A stretch of DNA of 64,000 nt from Bombella mellum (GTDB taxonomy: Bacteria; Pseudomonadota; Alphaproteobacteria; Acetobacterales; Acetobacteraceae), in the NCBI RefSeq assembly GCF_014048465.1, contig NZ_PDLY01000002.1, positions 124,001 through 188,000 on the forward strand, written 5' to 3'. Below are positions 1 through 9,000 of this stretch, in pieces. Each line of letters opens with the position of its first letter. Position 1 is the stretch's first letter. Under the pieces are notes generated by a model that saw only the letters and a list, made by a program, of their open reading frames with translations, was not told where the DNA came from and ran no database searches. The position numbers and the translations under genes are program-made.

Positions 1-2
1 GT

Positions 3-137
3 GGTCTGGCTCTGCTCCATCGCAAGGCCTGGTCTACCGAAGCGGAACTGATGCTGGGCGATCAGCCCATCAGACTGGACTGGCCAGACTGGCTTCCCAA
101 AAATGATAGTAGTGAAGAAGGTCAGCAACCGACATGA
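3..137 (+). CDS. C-terminal end of an unidentified protein (partial)
   Basis: An open frame enters from the left edge and ends at a TGA that overlaps the hisI start codon in an ATGA arrangement, which suggests translational coupling. The 44 visible residues end in a hydrophilic tail (NDSSEEGQQPT) after a Trp-rich stretch (LDWPDWLP). I do not recognise a family from this fragment. The other two plus-strand frames close within the first 120 bases, so this is the coding frame if the region is coding. Confidence 0.6.
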   Translation, partial: GLALLHRKAWSTEAELMLGDQPIRLDWPDWLPKNDSSEEGQQPT

Positions 138-556
138 CGTGGACTCCCTTACCGATAACGGCACTGCACACCCTGCTGAATATGGTACAGTTCAACGAGC
201 ATGGTCTGATCAGTGCCATTGCACAGGACAGTGAAGGGCATGTCCTCATGCTGGCCTGGATGAACAGGGAGGCCCTGACCGAAACCTTGCAGACTGGTCG
301 GGTCTGCTATTATTCCCGCAGCCGTAAGAAGCTCTGGCGTAAAGGAGAAATTTCCGGTCAGGAACAGCATCTTCTGGCAGCAGCCTTGGACTGTGATGCA
401 GACTGCCTGCTTCTGACTGTCCAGCAGAAAGGAGTGGCCTGCCATACTGGCCGTCGCAGCTGCTTCTACAAGAGCATCACTCCGTCCGGTCTCGTCAGCC
501 TGACTGAACCGGACATTCAGCCAGAATACCTTTACGGAAAGGATGTATCAGCCTGA
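134..556 (+). CDS. hisI: Phosphoribosyl-AMP cyclohydrolase HisI
   Basis: Catalyses the third step of histidine synthesis, opening the adenine ring of phosphoribosyl-AMP in the cytoplasm. The 140-residue length fits the monofunctional enzyme without a HisE domain. Visible signatures are CYYSRSRKKLWRKGE (58-72), the metal-binding DCDADC (86-91) and ACHTGRRSC (102-110), which supply the Cys and Asp ligands for zinc and magnesium in this family. The start ATG overlaps the previous stop, so it is probably the last gene of an operon entering from the left. It converges on frmB, with a hairpin between them. No other his genes are in the window. Identification is firm. Confidence 0.95.
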   Translation: MTWTPLPITALHTLLNMVQFNEHGLISAIAQDSEGHVLMLAWMNREALTETLQTGRVCYYSRSRKKLWRKGEISGQEQHLLAAALDCDADCLLLTVQQKGVACHTGRRSCFYKSITPSGLVSLTEPDIQPEYLYGKDVSA

Positions 557-564
557 CAGAAAAA

Positions 565-595
565 TCCCCCTTCCATACATCCGATGAAAGGGGGA
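565..595 (-). terminator. Intrinsic terminator between hisI and frmB
   Basis: An 8-bp stem (TCCCCCTT at 565-572, AAGGGGGA at 588-595) has a 15-base loop. Read on the minus strand the stem is followed by a T-run from the A5 at 560-564, so it is a good rho-independent terminator for frmAB. On the plus strand it lacks a T-tract but may still help end hisI transcripts. Confidence 0.7.
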
Positions 596-611
596 CTCTC
601 CCGAAACTGGG

Positions 612-1463
612 TCAGGACAAGCCTTCAGCGTGATGCTTCAGATGATCCTGTATGAAACTCTGTACGAACCAGTAAGAATGATCATATCCCTTGTGACGGC
701 GTAGGCATAAGGACTGTCCGGCCTCCCGCGCTGCTTTTTCCAGAGCGTCCGGACACAGACGGTCAAGGAATTCATCATCAAGGCCCTGATCAATCAGCAG
801 CGTTCCGGGATGGGTACGCCCACCCTTCAGAAGAAGACATGGGTCATATTGTCCCCACTCCGCCTCATGGCCACCAAAATAGCTGGACGTTACTTTCTGC
901 CCCCAGTCCACCTGTGAAGGTGCTGCAATGGGAGCAAAGGCGGAAACGGTCGTCCAAGCGTCGGCATCACCCAGTGCGACTGAAAGTGCTCCCATACCCC
1001 CCATTGAATGCCCCATGATGCCTCGTTTTTCTGTCCTGACGGGACAATGTTTTTCTATGAGAGCGGGCAGTTCATGGCGGACATATGATCCCATGCGATA
1101 ATGGGCTGCCCATGGGTCTGCAGTGGCATCAACATAATAGCCGGCCCCCGTCCCCAGATCATAGGACGCATCCTCGCCAGCCACATCCGCTCCTCTTGGG
1201 GAAGTATCCGGTGCCACCAGAGCCAATCCATGTTCAGCCGCATGACGGATGGCATTGCTTTTTATGAGGAACGTATCCTGATTGCAGGTCAGTCCAGCCA
1301 GAACATACACTGCCGGAACTGTCTGCCCGGCCAGTGCCTTCTCCGGAAGAAAGATGTTGACCCTTGCCGTCAGTCCAAGTGTCTCAGACCTGTGGGAGAG
1401 GAAGTGAACTTCCCCTCCACAGCAGGCATGACGCTCGATGAGTGTGAATGGCGATACTGTCAT
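612..1463 (-). CDS. frmB: S-formylglutathione hydrolase FrmB
   Basis: Hydrolyses S-formylglutathione to formate and glutathione, the second step of glutathione-dependent formaldehyde detoxification. The 283-residue protein is a serine hydrolase of the esterase D type. It has the nucleophile elbow GHSMGG with Ser153, an acid at Asp229 or Asp230 (IDQGLDD) and the catalytic His262 (GYDHSYW). The early LAGLTCNQDTF block is also typical of the family. Its ATG overlaps the frmA stop by 4 bases (1460-1463), so the two enzymes of the pathway are translationally coupled. Length matches the family. Confidence 0.95.
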   Translation of the reverse strand: MTVSPFTLIERHACCGGEVHFLSHRSETLGLTARVNIFLPEKALAGQTVPAVYVLAGLTCNQDTFLIKSNAIRHAAEHGLALVAPDTSPRGADVAGEDASYDLGTGAGYYVDATADPWAAHYRMGSYVRHELPALIEKHCPVRTEKRGIMGHSMGGMGALSVALGDADAWTTVSAFAPIAAPSQVDWGQKVTSSYFGGHEAEWGQYDPCLLLKGGRTHPGTLLIDQGLDDEFLDRLCPDALEKAAREAGQSLCLRRHKGYDHSYWFVQSFIQDHLKHHAEGLS

Positions 1464-2581
1464 AATGCGTAGTTCACGATATTACGGATGCCCTCACCCC
1501 GTGCCATCATGTCGAAGCCTTTGTTGATGTCATCCAGCTTCATCTCATGTGTGATGAGATCATCAATATTGATGCGACCTTCCATGTACCAGTCCACGAT
1601 TTTCGGAACATCCGTGCGACCACGGGCACCACCAAAAGCAGAACCGATCCAGCGGCGGCCCGTCACCAGCTGGAACGGACGCGTGCTGATTTCCTGCCCA
1701 GCACCAGCCACGCCGATCACGCAGGATACCCCCCAGCCACGATGGGCACTTTCCAGAGCCTGCCGCATCAGGGTCACGTTACCCACACATTCAAACGTGT
1801 AATCGGCTCCACCTCCGGTCAGTTCGATGAGATGACCGACCAGATCGCCATTCTCACCCAGATCTTTCGGATTGACGAAATCCGTCATGCCGAATTTCCG
1901 GGCAATGGCTGCCCGTTCAGGATTGATGTCGATGCCAATGATGCGGTTGGCACCAACCATTTTGGCCCCCTGGATGACATTCAGACCGATCCCACCAAGC
2001 CCGAATACAGCAACGGTCGATCCGGCCTCAACCTTGGCCGTGAACAGTACGGCTCCAATGCCGGTCGTTACTCCGCAGCCGATGTAACAGACCTTGTCGA
2101 ATGGTGCATCCGGACGGATCTTTGCCAGTGCAATTTCTGGCATGACCGTGAAATTGGCAAAGGTGGAACAGCCCATATAGTGATGGACCGGCTTTCCCTT
2201 GTAAGAAAAACGTGTCGTTCCATCAGGCATGAGACCTTTTCCCTGCGTTCCACGGATGGACGTACAGAGATTTGTCTTGCGGGACAGGCATGACGGGCAC
2301 TCACGACATTCCGGCGTGTACAGGGGAATGACATGATCGCCGGGTTTGAGGTGTTTTACTCCTGTCCCAACTTCCCTGACGATTCCGGCACCTTCGTGCC
2401 CCAGAATGGACGGGAACAGACCCTCCGGGTCCTTACCGGACAGTGTATACTTGTCTGTGTGACATAGCCCTGTCGCCATGATTTCCACCAGCACCTCACC
2501 ATCACGAGGTCCTTCCAGCTGGACGGTATCCACGACCAGAGGCTGGCCTGCTTCAAGAGCGATTGCAGCACGAACGTCCAT
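1460..2581 (-). CDS. frmA: S-(hydroxymethyl)glutathione dehydrogenase (class III alcohol dehydrogenase)
   Basis: Oxidises S-hydroxymethylglutathione, formed from formaldehyde and glutathione, to S-formylglutathione with NAD. This zinc medium-chain dehydrogenase has 373 residues. Catalytic zinc ligands are Cys40, His62 (GHEGAG) and Cys169 (YIGCG). Structural zinc ligands are Cys92, Cys95, Cys98 and Cys106. The nucleotide-binding motif GLGGIG lies at 194-199. First gene of the frmAB operon. An AGGA about 11 bases upstream may be the ribosome site. No FrmR-type regulator is nearby, so control is unknown. A GGGCTT-C-AAGCCC inverted repeat at 2641-2653 in the upstream gap could be an operator, which is speculative. 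Confidence 0.95.
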   Translation of the reverse strand: MDVRAAIALEAGQPLVVDTVQLEGPRDGEVLVEIMATGLCHTDKYTLSGKDPEGLFPSILGHEGAGIVREVGTGVKHLKPGDHVIPLYTPECRECPSCLSRKTNLCTSIRGTQGKGLMPDGTTRFSYKGKPVHHYMGCSTFANFTVMPEIALAKIRPDAPFDKVCYIGCGVTTGIGAVLFTAKVEAGSTVAVFGLGGIGLNVIQGAKMVGANRIIGIDINPERAAIARKFGMTDFVNPKDLGENGDLVGHLIELTGGGADYTFECVGNVTLMRQALESAHRGWGVSCVIGVAGAGQEISTRPFQLVTGRRWIGSAFGGARGRTDVPKIVDWYMEGRINIDDLITHEMKLDDINKGFDMMARGEGIRNIVNYAL

Positions 2582-2692
2582 ATCTTAATTATCCTGATCT
2601 GTCGCTGTTTCTTTGGTCCGAATTGTGCCACAGAATGAGCGGGCTTCAAGCCCTGACATATTCACCACTCCATATGTGAGGAATTTGCCACC

Positions 2693-3568
2693 TTGATCAT
2701 CAAACGCCGCTACGGCATCTCCATACTGTTCCGGGAAATCCTCCCACCTCTTGTCATCCTCACGGGATGGGACTGCGTGGTGGTCATTCTTTTCCAGATA
2801 TTTCATCAGGAATGGATGGAACAGCCCGCCCTTCCTTTTTCCCTCATGGGATCGGCCTTGGCCATTTTTCTGGGTATCCGCAACAATGCTGCCTATGCCC
2901 GTTGGTGGGAAGGACGGACATTATGGGGATCCATCACCAACAACTGTCGCTCTTTTGGACGAGAAGTAGCCTCCCTCCTTGGAGGACAGCCTGACCTTGT
3001 CCGGGCCATGGCTGCCTACCCCTACATCCTGAAGGCATCGCTGAGTGGCAACAAGCCTGATGAGGCCATCAGGAGTCTTCTGGATGCAGAGACATATGAA
3101 TTTGTCTTTTCCTGCGGCAATCCGGCCAATGCACTCCTTTATCGAATCGGACAGTCGGTGCGTCAGCTTGTAGAGGAAAGGCATGTGGATGGTGCCGTAC
3201 ATGGTACGGTGGATCGCATCCTGTCTGATCTGGCCAATGCGCAGGGCGGACTGGAGCGTATTCGCAACACGCCTCTGCCAATACAGTATTCGATTCTTCC
3301 CAATGCGGTGACTCATCTTTTCTGTATTCTGCTGCCCCTTTCAGCCGTGCAGACATTGGGTTGGATCACGCCTCTCGGTTCCAGCATCATTGGCGTTCTT
3401 TTCCAGATGCTGGATCGTAGTGGCCGCAACCTTCAGGAACCTTTCAAGGTCAGCCCTCATGCTTTGCCCATGCTGACCATGAGTCGCACGATTGAACGTG
3501 ATCTGCTCCAGCCTTTAGGGCTGGAATATCACCCATTACCAACACTCCGTTTCGGACAAATGCCCTGA
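2693..3568 (+). CDS. Bestrophin-family membrane protein (YneE-like)
   Basis: A 291-residue bacterial bestrophin homologue, a family of ion channels in the inner membrane. The N-terminal pattern of a basic start, a hydrophobic helix from about residue 15, and then SALAIFLGIRNNAAYARWWEGR (about 55-77) is diagnostic. A second hydrophobic pair follows near 200-230 and the end is soluble. The best start is a TTG preceded by GTGAGGAA about 9 bases upstream. No in-frame ATG fits the family N-terminus. It is divergent from frmA with about 110 bases between. The ion carried cannot be read from the sequence. Confidence 0.85.
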   Translation: MIIKRRYGISILFREILPPLVILTGWDCVVVILFQIFHQEWMEQPALPFSLMGSALAIFLGIRNNAAYARWWEGRTLWGSITNNCRSFGREVASLLGGQPDLVRAMAAYPYILKASLSGNKPDEAIRSLLDAETYEFVFSCGNPANALLYRIGQSVRQLVEERHVDGAVHGTVDRILSDLANAQGGLERIRNTPLPIQYSILPNAVTHLFCILLPLSAVQTLGWITPLGSSIIGVLFQMLDRSGRNLQEPFKVSPHALPMLTMSRTIERDLLQPLGLEYHPLPTLRFGQMP

Positions 3569-3588
3569 ATAACTGAAGATACAGATTA

Positions 3589-3650
3589 CGGGAGAGTAGC
3601 TTTTTACGTTATGCAAGACACATTCGTGTTTTTCTGTTATTCTCCCGCAC
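3589..3650 (+). promoter_or_regulatory. Candidate carD promoter predicting a leaderless mRNA
   Basis: AAGACA (3615-3620), a 17-base spacer, and an extended -10 (TG-T-TATTCT, hexamer 3638-3643) form a plausible sigma-70 promoter. Its start would fall near 3650, right at the carD ATG (3651). No Shine-Dalgarno sequence precedes that ATG. A 7-bp inverted repeat (CGGGAGA at 3589-3595, TCTCCCG at 3641-3647) spans the promoter. Predicted from sequence only. Confidence 0.45.
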
Positions 3651-4241
3651 ATGAACAACAGCTTCAGAATGCCCCAGAAGGGTGGTGTCACTGACGAGAT
3701 GGCCCGTGCGGCCGCCGAGCACACTGCCCGTCAGAAAGACCCAGAGCAGGAAAAGAATCCTTTCCGCGAGGGTGATGCCATTGTCTATGCCGCTCACGGT
3801 GTGGGTCGTGTTGACAGGATCGGTGAGGAAGAAATCGCAGATACGAAGATCGAAATGATCCAGATTTCTTTCCCCGGGAACCAAATGACGTTGCGCATTC
3901 CACTGGCCAAGGCTCGCAAGTCCGGTCTGCGCAAGATTGCCACCCGTGAGATCGTGGACAAGGCCATGGCGGTCATCAAGGGTAAGCCGCATGTCAGCCG
4001 TGGGATGTGGGCACGTCGGGCTGTGGCCTATCAGGAAAAGATCAACTCTGGTGATCTCGTTCAGATTGCTGAGGTCCTTCGTGATCTTCGTCGTAATGTC
4101 GACAGTCTTGATGGTAGTTTCTCTGAACGTAAGCTTTTTGAGGCAGCTCAGGAGCGTTTCGTTGCTGAGCTGGCCGTTCTGGAAAACAAGGATCCGGCCA
4201 AGGTTCTGGAAGACCTGACCCAGACCATGAAAAACGCCTGA
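3651..4241 (+). CDS. carD: CarD-family transcriptional regulator (CdnL-like)
   Basis: CarD/CdnL proteins bind the RNA polymerase beta subunit through an N-terminal Tudor-like domain and stabilise open promoter complexes. The 196-residue protein has the domain start (PFREGDAIVYAAHGVGRV, about 34-51) and the strand pattern to about 95. A helical DNA-contacting part follows with a conserved Trp (RGMWARRA) and the SERKLFEAA motif. Codons are T-rich (CGT, GGT, GTT) compared with many neighbours, consistent with high expression. It has no clear ribosome site and may be leaderless. Single gene, flanked by a bestrophin gene and an SDR. Confidence 0.93.
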   Translation: MNNSFRMPQKGGVTDEMARAAAEHTARQKDPEQEKNPFREGDAIVYAAHGVGRVDRIGEEEIADTKIEMIQISFPGNQMTLRIPLAKARKSGLRKIATREIVDKAMAVIKGKPHVSRGMWARRAVAYQEKINSGDLVQIAEVLRDLRRNVDSLDGSFSERKLFEAAQERFVAELAVLENKDPAKVLEDLTQTMKNA

Positions 4242-4252
4242 TCCTCTCAATA

Positions 4253-4288
4253 CCCCCCTCCCCGACCTGTTGTCTTTTCTGAGGGGGG
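4253..4288 (+). terminator. Possible hairpin terminator after carD
   Basis: CCCCCCTC (4253-4260) pairs with GAGGGGGG (4281-4288) around a 20-base loop just after the carD stop. It lacks a following T-run, so it may be a weak terminator or an mRNA-stabilising hairpin. Confidence 0.35.
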
Positions 4289-4328
4289 GAACGTCCGTCA
4301 GATATTCTGGTGGGAAAGGTTTGAGGTT

Positions 4329-5129
4329 ATGTCTACAATGTCATCGAAGCGTTTCGCCGGTCAGAAAGTTCTGATTACTGGAGCTTCACAGGGGATTGGT
4401 GAAGCTGCTGCCCAGTATTTTGCTCAGCATGGGGCACAGGTTGCCATTAACGGCCGTAAAGAAGAAAAACTGAAGCCTGTATTGGCATCTTTGCCAAAAG
4501 CTGCTTCTGGTGAACATGTTATCGTTGCTGGTGATATTTCTCAGGAAGATGCCGTGGAAAGCATTTTTCAGAAAAGTATTGCAAGCATGGGAGGTCTGGA
4601 TGTTCTGATCTGCAACGCAGGTTATCAGATACCTTCACCTTCTGAAGACGTGAAACTGACTGACTTCGAAGGAGTCATGGCAGTCAATGTAACCGGGGTC
4701 ATGCTCTGCTGTCGTGCAGCCCTACGTTACTGGTTGGAACATGGCATCAAGGGGCGGGTTGTAGTCAACTCTTCTGTACATCAACTGATTCCTAAACCAC
4801 ATTATTTGGGTTATTCGGCGTCCAAGGGGGCTGTGGACAATATTGTCCGTACATTGGCTCTGGAATATGCTTCTCGTGGTATCCGTTTCAATACAGTCGC
4901 ACCTGGAGCTATCGTTACGCCGATCAATGACTCTTGGGTTAAAGATCCCAAACAGTATGAAGCCGTCGCCAGTCACATCCCAATGAAACGTCCTGGTGAG
5001 AGCAAGGAAATTGCTGATGCAATGGGGTTTCTTGCTTCGGATGAGAGTAGCTATGTAACTGGCCAGACACTCTATGTTGATGGGGGGCTGACTCTTTATG
5101 GAGATTTTGAGCATAATTGGTCTTCATGA
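4329..5129 (+). CDS. SDR-family oxidoreductase, glucose 1-dehydrogenase-like
   Basis: A classical short-chain dehydrogenase of 266 residues. It shows the TGASQGIG cofactor loop (17-24), the NAG motif (96-98), and a catalytic Ser148/149, Tyr162 and Lys166 (GYSASK). The C-terminal YVDGGLTLY ending resembles glucose 1-dehydrogenases and gluconate/polyol SDRs. An acidic residue after beta2 is absent (INGRKEEK), which suggests NADP use. This is inference, and the substrate cannot be fixed. Codon use is T-ending and AT-richer than most of the window, which could reflect high expression or acquisition. A GAGG lies just upstream of the start, and a good terminator follows. Confidence 0.85.
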   Translation: MSTMSSKRFAGQKVLITGASQGIGEAAAQYFAQHGAQVAINGRKEEKLKPVLASLPKAASGEHVIVAGDISQEDAVESIFQKSIASMGGLDVLICNAGYQIPSPSEDVKLTDFEGVMAVNVTGVMLCCRAALRYWLEHGIKGRVVVNSSVHQLIPKPHYLGYSASKGAVDNIVRTLALEYASRGIRFNTVAPGAIVTPINDSWVKDPKQYEAVASHIPMKRPGESKEIADAMGFLASDESSYVTGQTLYVDGGLTLYGDFEHNWSS

Positions 5130-5179
5130 TTTAATATGAGTTTTCCCCTTCTCCGTGAGGAAAAGGTTGTTTTGTATGG

Positions 5180-5213
5180 AGAGAGAGCGTGCATTCACTC
5201 TCTCTTCTTTTTT
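5180..5213 (+). terminator. Rho-independent terminator after the SDR gene
   Basis: An 8-bp perfect stem (AGAGAGAG 5180-5187, CTCTCTCT 5198-5205) with a 10-base loop is followed by a T-rich tract ending in six Ts at 5208-5213. Confidence 0.85.
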
Positions 5214-5308
5214 GATAGGTAGGTTTAAGGAAAAAAATAAGCTTTATGCCAACTTATTATGCCAACAATATCTCTGCCTCTCTCCCTCAAGAGAAACATT
5301 CCTAAATT

Positions 5309-5953
5309 TTACATATCATCCGAATTCGTCGAGAGGGCCACATCCTGCCGTTCAAAAGCCCCAGCAATCCGCAACTCCACTTCATCACTGACATACGGAA
5401 TGAACATCTTAATGCCAAAATCACTACGCTTGATTGTTGCCGTTGCATCGAATCCAACCGTATATTTCTTATCCAGCATATTGACGCCTGCCCCGACAAA
5501 ATGGACGTGCAGCGTTTCAGGATGAGTTATGCCGTGCATTGTCATGTTACCTGTAACCAGAGCATCATCCCTCCCCGTCAGTTTAACACTGACAGATACA
5601 AACTCTGCTCTCGGAAACTGCCCAGCAGCCAGCCATTCACTTCCACGCAGCTCCTCAGTCAGCTTTTTGCTGGTTGTCATTACTGAGGAGACCGGAACAG
5701 AAACGGACAGACTGGAAGACTCTGGCTGCTGAGGATTCAGCTGCAACGTGCCCGAAGCACCAGAGAAAAGCCCTTCGTAGACAGTAAACCCAAAATGAAG
5801 GACCGAAAAACTGACCTGAGTATGCTGAGGTTCAACCTTATAATAGCCAGGCTGTATCTGGGCGGAATCCGTCACCACCTGCGCCGACGCTGCCACCGGA
5901 ATGAAACAGGCAAAAACAGCGGCAGCACAAACAGCAGGTAGCCGGAACAGCAT
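5309..5953 (-). CDS. YceI-family periplasmic lipid-binding protein
   Basis: A 214-residue exported protein with a signal peptide cleaved after AASA (about residue 24). The YceI fold is visible: YYKVEPQHTQVSFSVLHFG, then the strand pattern through GTLQLN, FPRAEFVS, GNMTMHGITHP and the terminal SDFGIKMF. YceI proteins are lipocalin-like barrels that bind isoprenoid or other amphipathic molecules in the periplasm. The ligand here is unknown. Transcribed alone, converging on the SDR gene. Length is slightly above the usual 190 because of a short polar tail. Confidence 0.9.
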   Translation of the reverse strand: MLFRLPAVCAAAVFACFIPVAASAQVVTDSAQIQPGYYKVEPQHTQVSFSVLHFGFTVYEGLFSGASGTLQLNPQQPESSSLSVSVPVSSVMTTSKKLTEELRGSEWLAAGQFPRAEFVSVSVKLTGRDDALVTGNMTMHGITHPETLHVHFVGAGVNMLDKKYTVGFDATATIKRSDFGIKMFIPYVSDEVELRIAGAFERQDVALSTNSDDM

Positions 5954-6026
5954 GACAGATCATCCTTCCAAAACGGCCATCACGAGACCATGAGGCAACA
6001 GTCCCTCCTGTTTACAGAGGCTGCCA

Positions 6027-9000
6027 TCAATAATCTATCCCATAAGACAGCCCGATGCTTGAACCGGGATCATTCTCAGGCGTCGTGAACCCTGTCACCT
6101 GTCCACCCGTGCCAACCGTAGTATTCAGCTGGAGCCTTTTCGTGAGGTCTACCTTGACCTGGGCCTGAGCTCCTTTCCCTGACAGACCTTCCTTCGCTCC
6201 AACATAAACACCTTTCATGACATATTTCCCCGCCTCCACACTGGCCGCCCCATTCCCCACACTACCACCGCCACCAATGGCAAGGTGATCAAGCCCCAGA
6301 GCACCACGAACCTTTCCCATCGGGTCGAAAGCTGAACCTCCACCAATCTGCACGATGGCAAGTCCCAAAGACGCTAGCTGTGTGGACGACAGAGAACTCC
6401 GTTCTGTTCCAAACAAAAGGATGGACAGAACCTCATCCCGAGGACGGCTCGGATTGGAGACGAAGTCAATCTTTGGATCACTGGCATAGCCCTTCACAAG
6501 CAGGCTGGCCAACGTTCCGTTGGCATTGCGATCCGCCCGAAAATCTATTGTCGGGTCCAGCTTGTGAGCGGCACTGGCACCGCTGAAACCAACCTGGCCA
6601 TATGTAAAATTGAGGTTGATGCCTGCCAGATTGAAATTACCCCTTTTCAGGTTGATTCCCCCCGTCACGACCGGCGCAGTGCTGACACCACCTATATGCA
6701 GTTTCCCCTGCATCTCGGCAAACAGACCATGCCCTCTTACGAACAGTCGTCCCGGAGACATGAAATTGATGTTCAGACCAACTATCATCTTGGGTGCTGC
6801 ATGTGGTGCCGCCTTTGCCTGTTCCGGCGTTATGATTTCCAGCTGGGGCACCGAGGCCGGCATGGAATCCGGCAACGTTATGGACGCCTCAGGCACCGTA
6901 ATGTCCCCCTCGACGTCAACGCGTGTCGTGGCCTGGCCAAAAATGTGCAGACGACTGTTGATCATTTCCGTCAGCATGTCACTCTGGATGGGTTGTGCCT
7001 TCTCCATGACAAAATGCAGATCCAGCGGCATGCCGGGACGCAGCACACCAACCATTCCCGTCAGGCCCAGCGAACCCTGCCCTGCACGAGCCGTAAAATG
7101 ATCGATATTGAAGCTGTCTCCCCGGGCCGTCACCAGAACATCGATATCATGCACATGCACACCATCAGCATACTGATCAAATGATCCTTTATGCATCTGT
7201 ATGCTTCCCGTGACCTGTGGCTGCTTCACAGGCCCTCTTACCCCCAGATCAAGAATAAGCTGCCCTCCAACGCCCATACCGTTGGCACCGAGGAAGGCAT
7301 TGGCGGCAGAGAGCATCACCTTCCCTTTCGCCGTAATATCCATTGCCCCCGCAGGAGAGAGAGGAACTTTCCCCGCCACCAGAAACGCCATGGGATCCCC
7401 AGCCCGGAACTCCGTTCGAAGCAGAGCCTGCTTTCCATCCATATCGGCCTGAACATGTAGTCGCCCGGCGGGGAGAGCCTCCGTCTGCTCACTTATGAAG
7501 CGCAACCCCGTGCCATCAAGAGTGACACGCCCCACGGGAGCCGTCATGCTCCCTTTCAATCGGGCCGTAGCCCCCACTTCTCCTGCCACATGCAGAGATG
7601 GAATGAACGGTTCCGCCAAGGCGGCCGTGATATGTTCCAGTCGTGCTTCTACATTCAGATCAGGCTTGATGCCCCCATTGAGACTGATCCGCCCCGCAGG
7701 ACCATGAGGTGGCCGCAATTCAGCATTCAGATGATCAATCCCCAAAGTCCGTCCATATTTCAGTACGGTCGGCGACAGAAGCCGGACCGAATCACCTTTC
7801 AGATCGGCAGAAAGTTTTGTCAGTCTGACTTCCTGATCCGGAATATTAGCCTGTGCCGACAGACTGACATGGGCCGGGGATTTCATGACATTCTCGAACG
7901 CCCCATCAACCTGTACGCCAAGAGCGGACTGAGGTCCCCTCACAAACATCTTCAGATTGCCTCCAATATCGTTGGCCTTCAGGCCAGAAAGCTGGAGAGC
8001 CACATCCGCCACGGGATCTTCCTGAAGGTGCTGAATGTCTCCCTTCATCCGGATCATGTTCACAGCGTAAGGACCCATTCGGAACTGACCATCAAGTCCA
8101 AGATTCAGCCGGTCATGAGGAACGTTCTCAGCTGCTCCTTTCTGCACACCCGGCAATGTATGCATGTCCAGTTGAAGATGCCCTGACATCGGTCGCCCCA
8201 GAATCAGCCGGTCATGAGGAACGTTCTCAGCTGCTCCTTTCTGCACACCCGGCAATGTATGCATGTCCAGTTGAAGATGCCCTGACATCGGTCGCCCCAG
8301 AAGATGACTGAATCCATCCAGCCTGGCGACGTGCAGTTCGACGTCGCCCTGTGGAATATGCCGCCCGGCGGGCAGAAACACGTTCGCCTTCCCCTGAAGG
8401 TCTTTCCACGCAAGACTGTCAAGCGTGGCCACCATGTCCCCATCAGCCTTGCGGGCAAAAGCCATGTGCAGATTCACCGGAGAACGGTCCAGCGTGCCGG
8501 ACATCTGCAACGTTCCCTCCGGTCGTGACGGAAGATGAACCAGCTCAAGATTCAGATCCAGCGGAGCCTCCGGTATAGGCACACCAGCATGAGCAAGGCC
8601 AAGCTCTCCACCAAGATGAGCTTTCACCGCAAGATCCGTCAGAGAACCCGTCACATCACTTTCCAGACCCGCCCGCCCACGCAGGGCAGGTGACAGAGCC
8701 TTCAGATCGGGCAGGGTCAACTTCAAGGAAGCAGATAGCTGCTGCCTCGGATTCATCCGCGCCTTTCCATCCAGATGAAATGCCTTCCCTCCCAACGAAG
8801 CTTCTTCCAAGGCAATCGTCCCATCACCCTGTTTCCTTGCACGGACACGCAGCGTACCCTGATCACCGATCAAGGAAACAGCCTGCGCCGGTCCCTCCCT
8901 GAGACCAAAATGTCCGTCAAGCACAGCTGTCATGTCTCCAGCCGCTTTCAGAGGAAGCGTAAAATCCCCACCAACAGAGGCCATCCCCGCCAGCTTCTGT

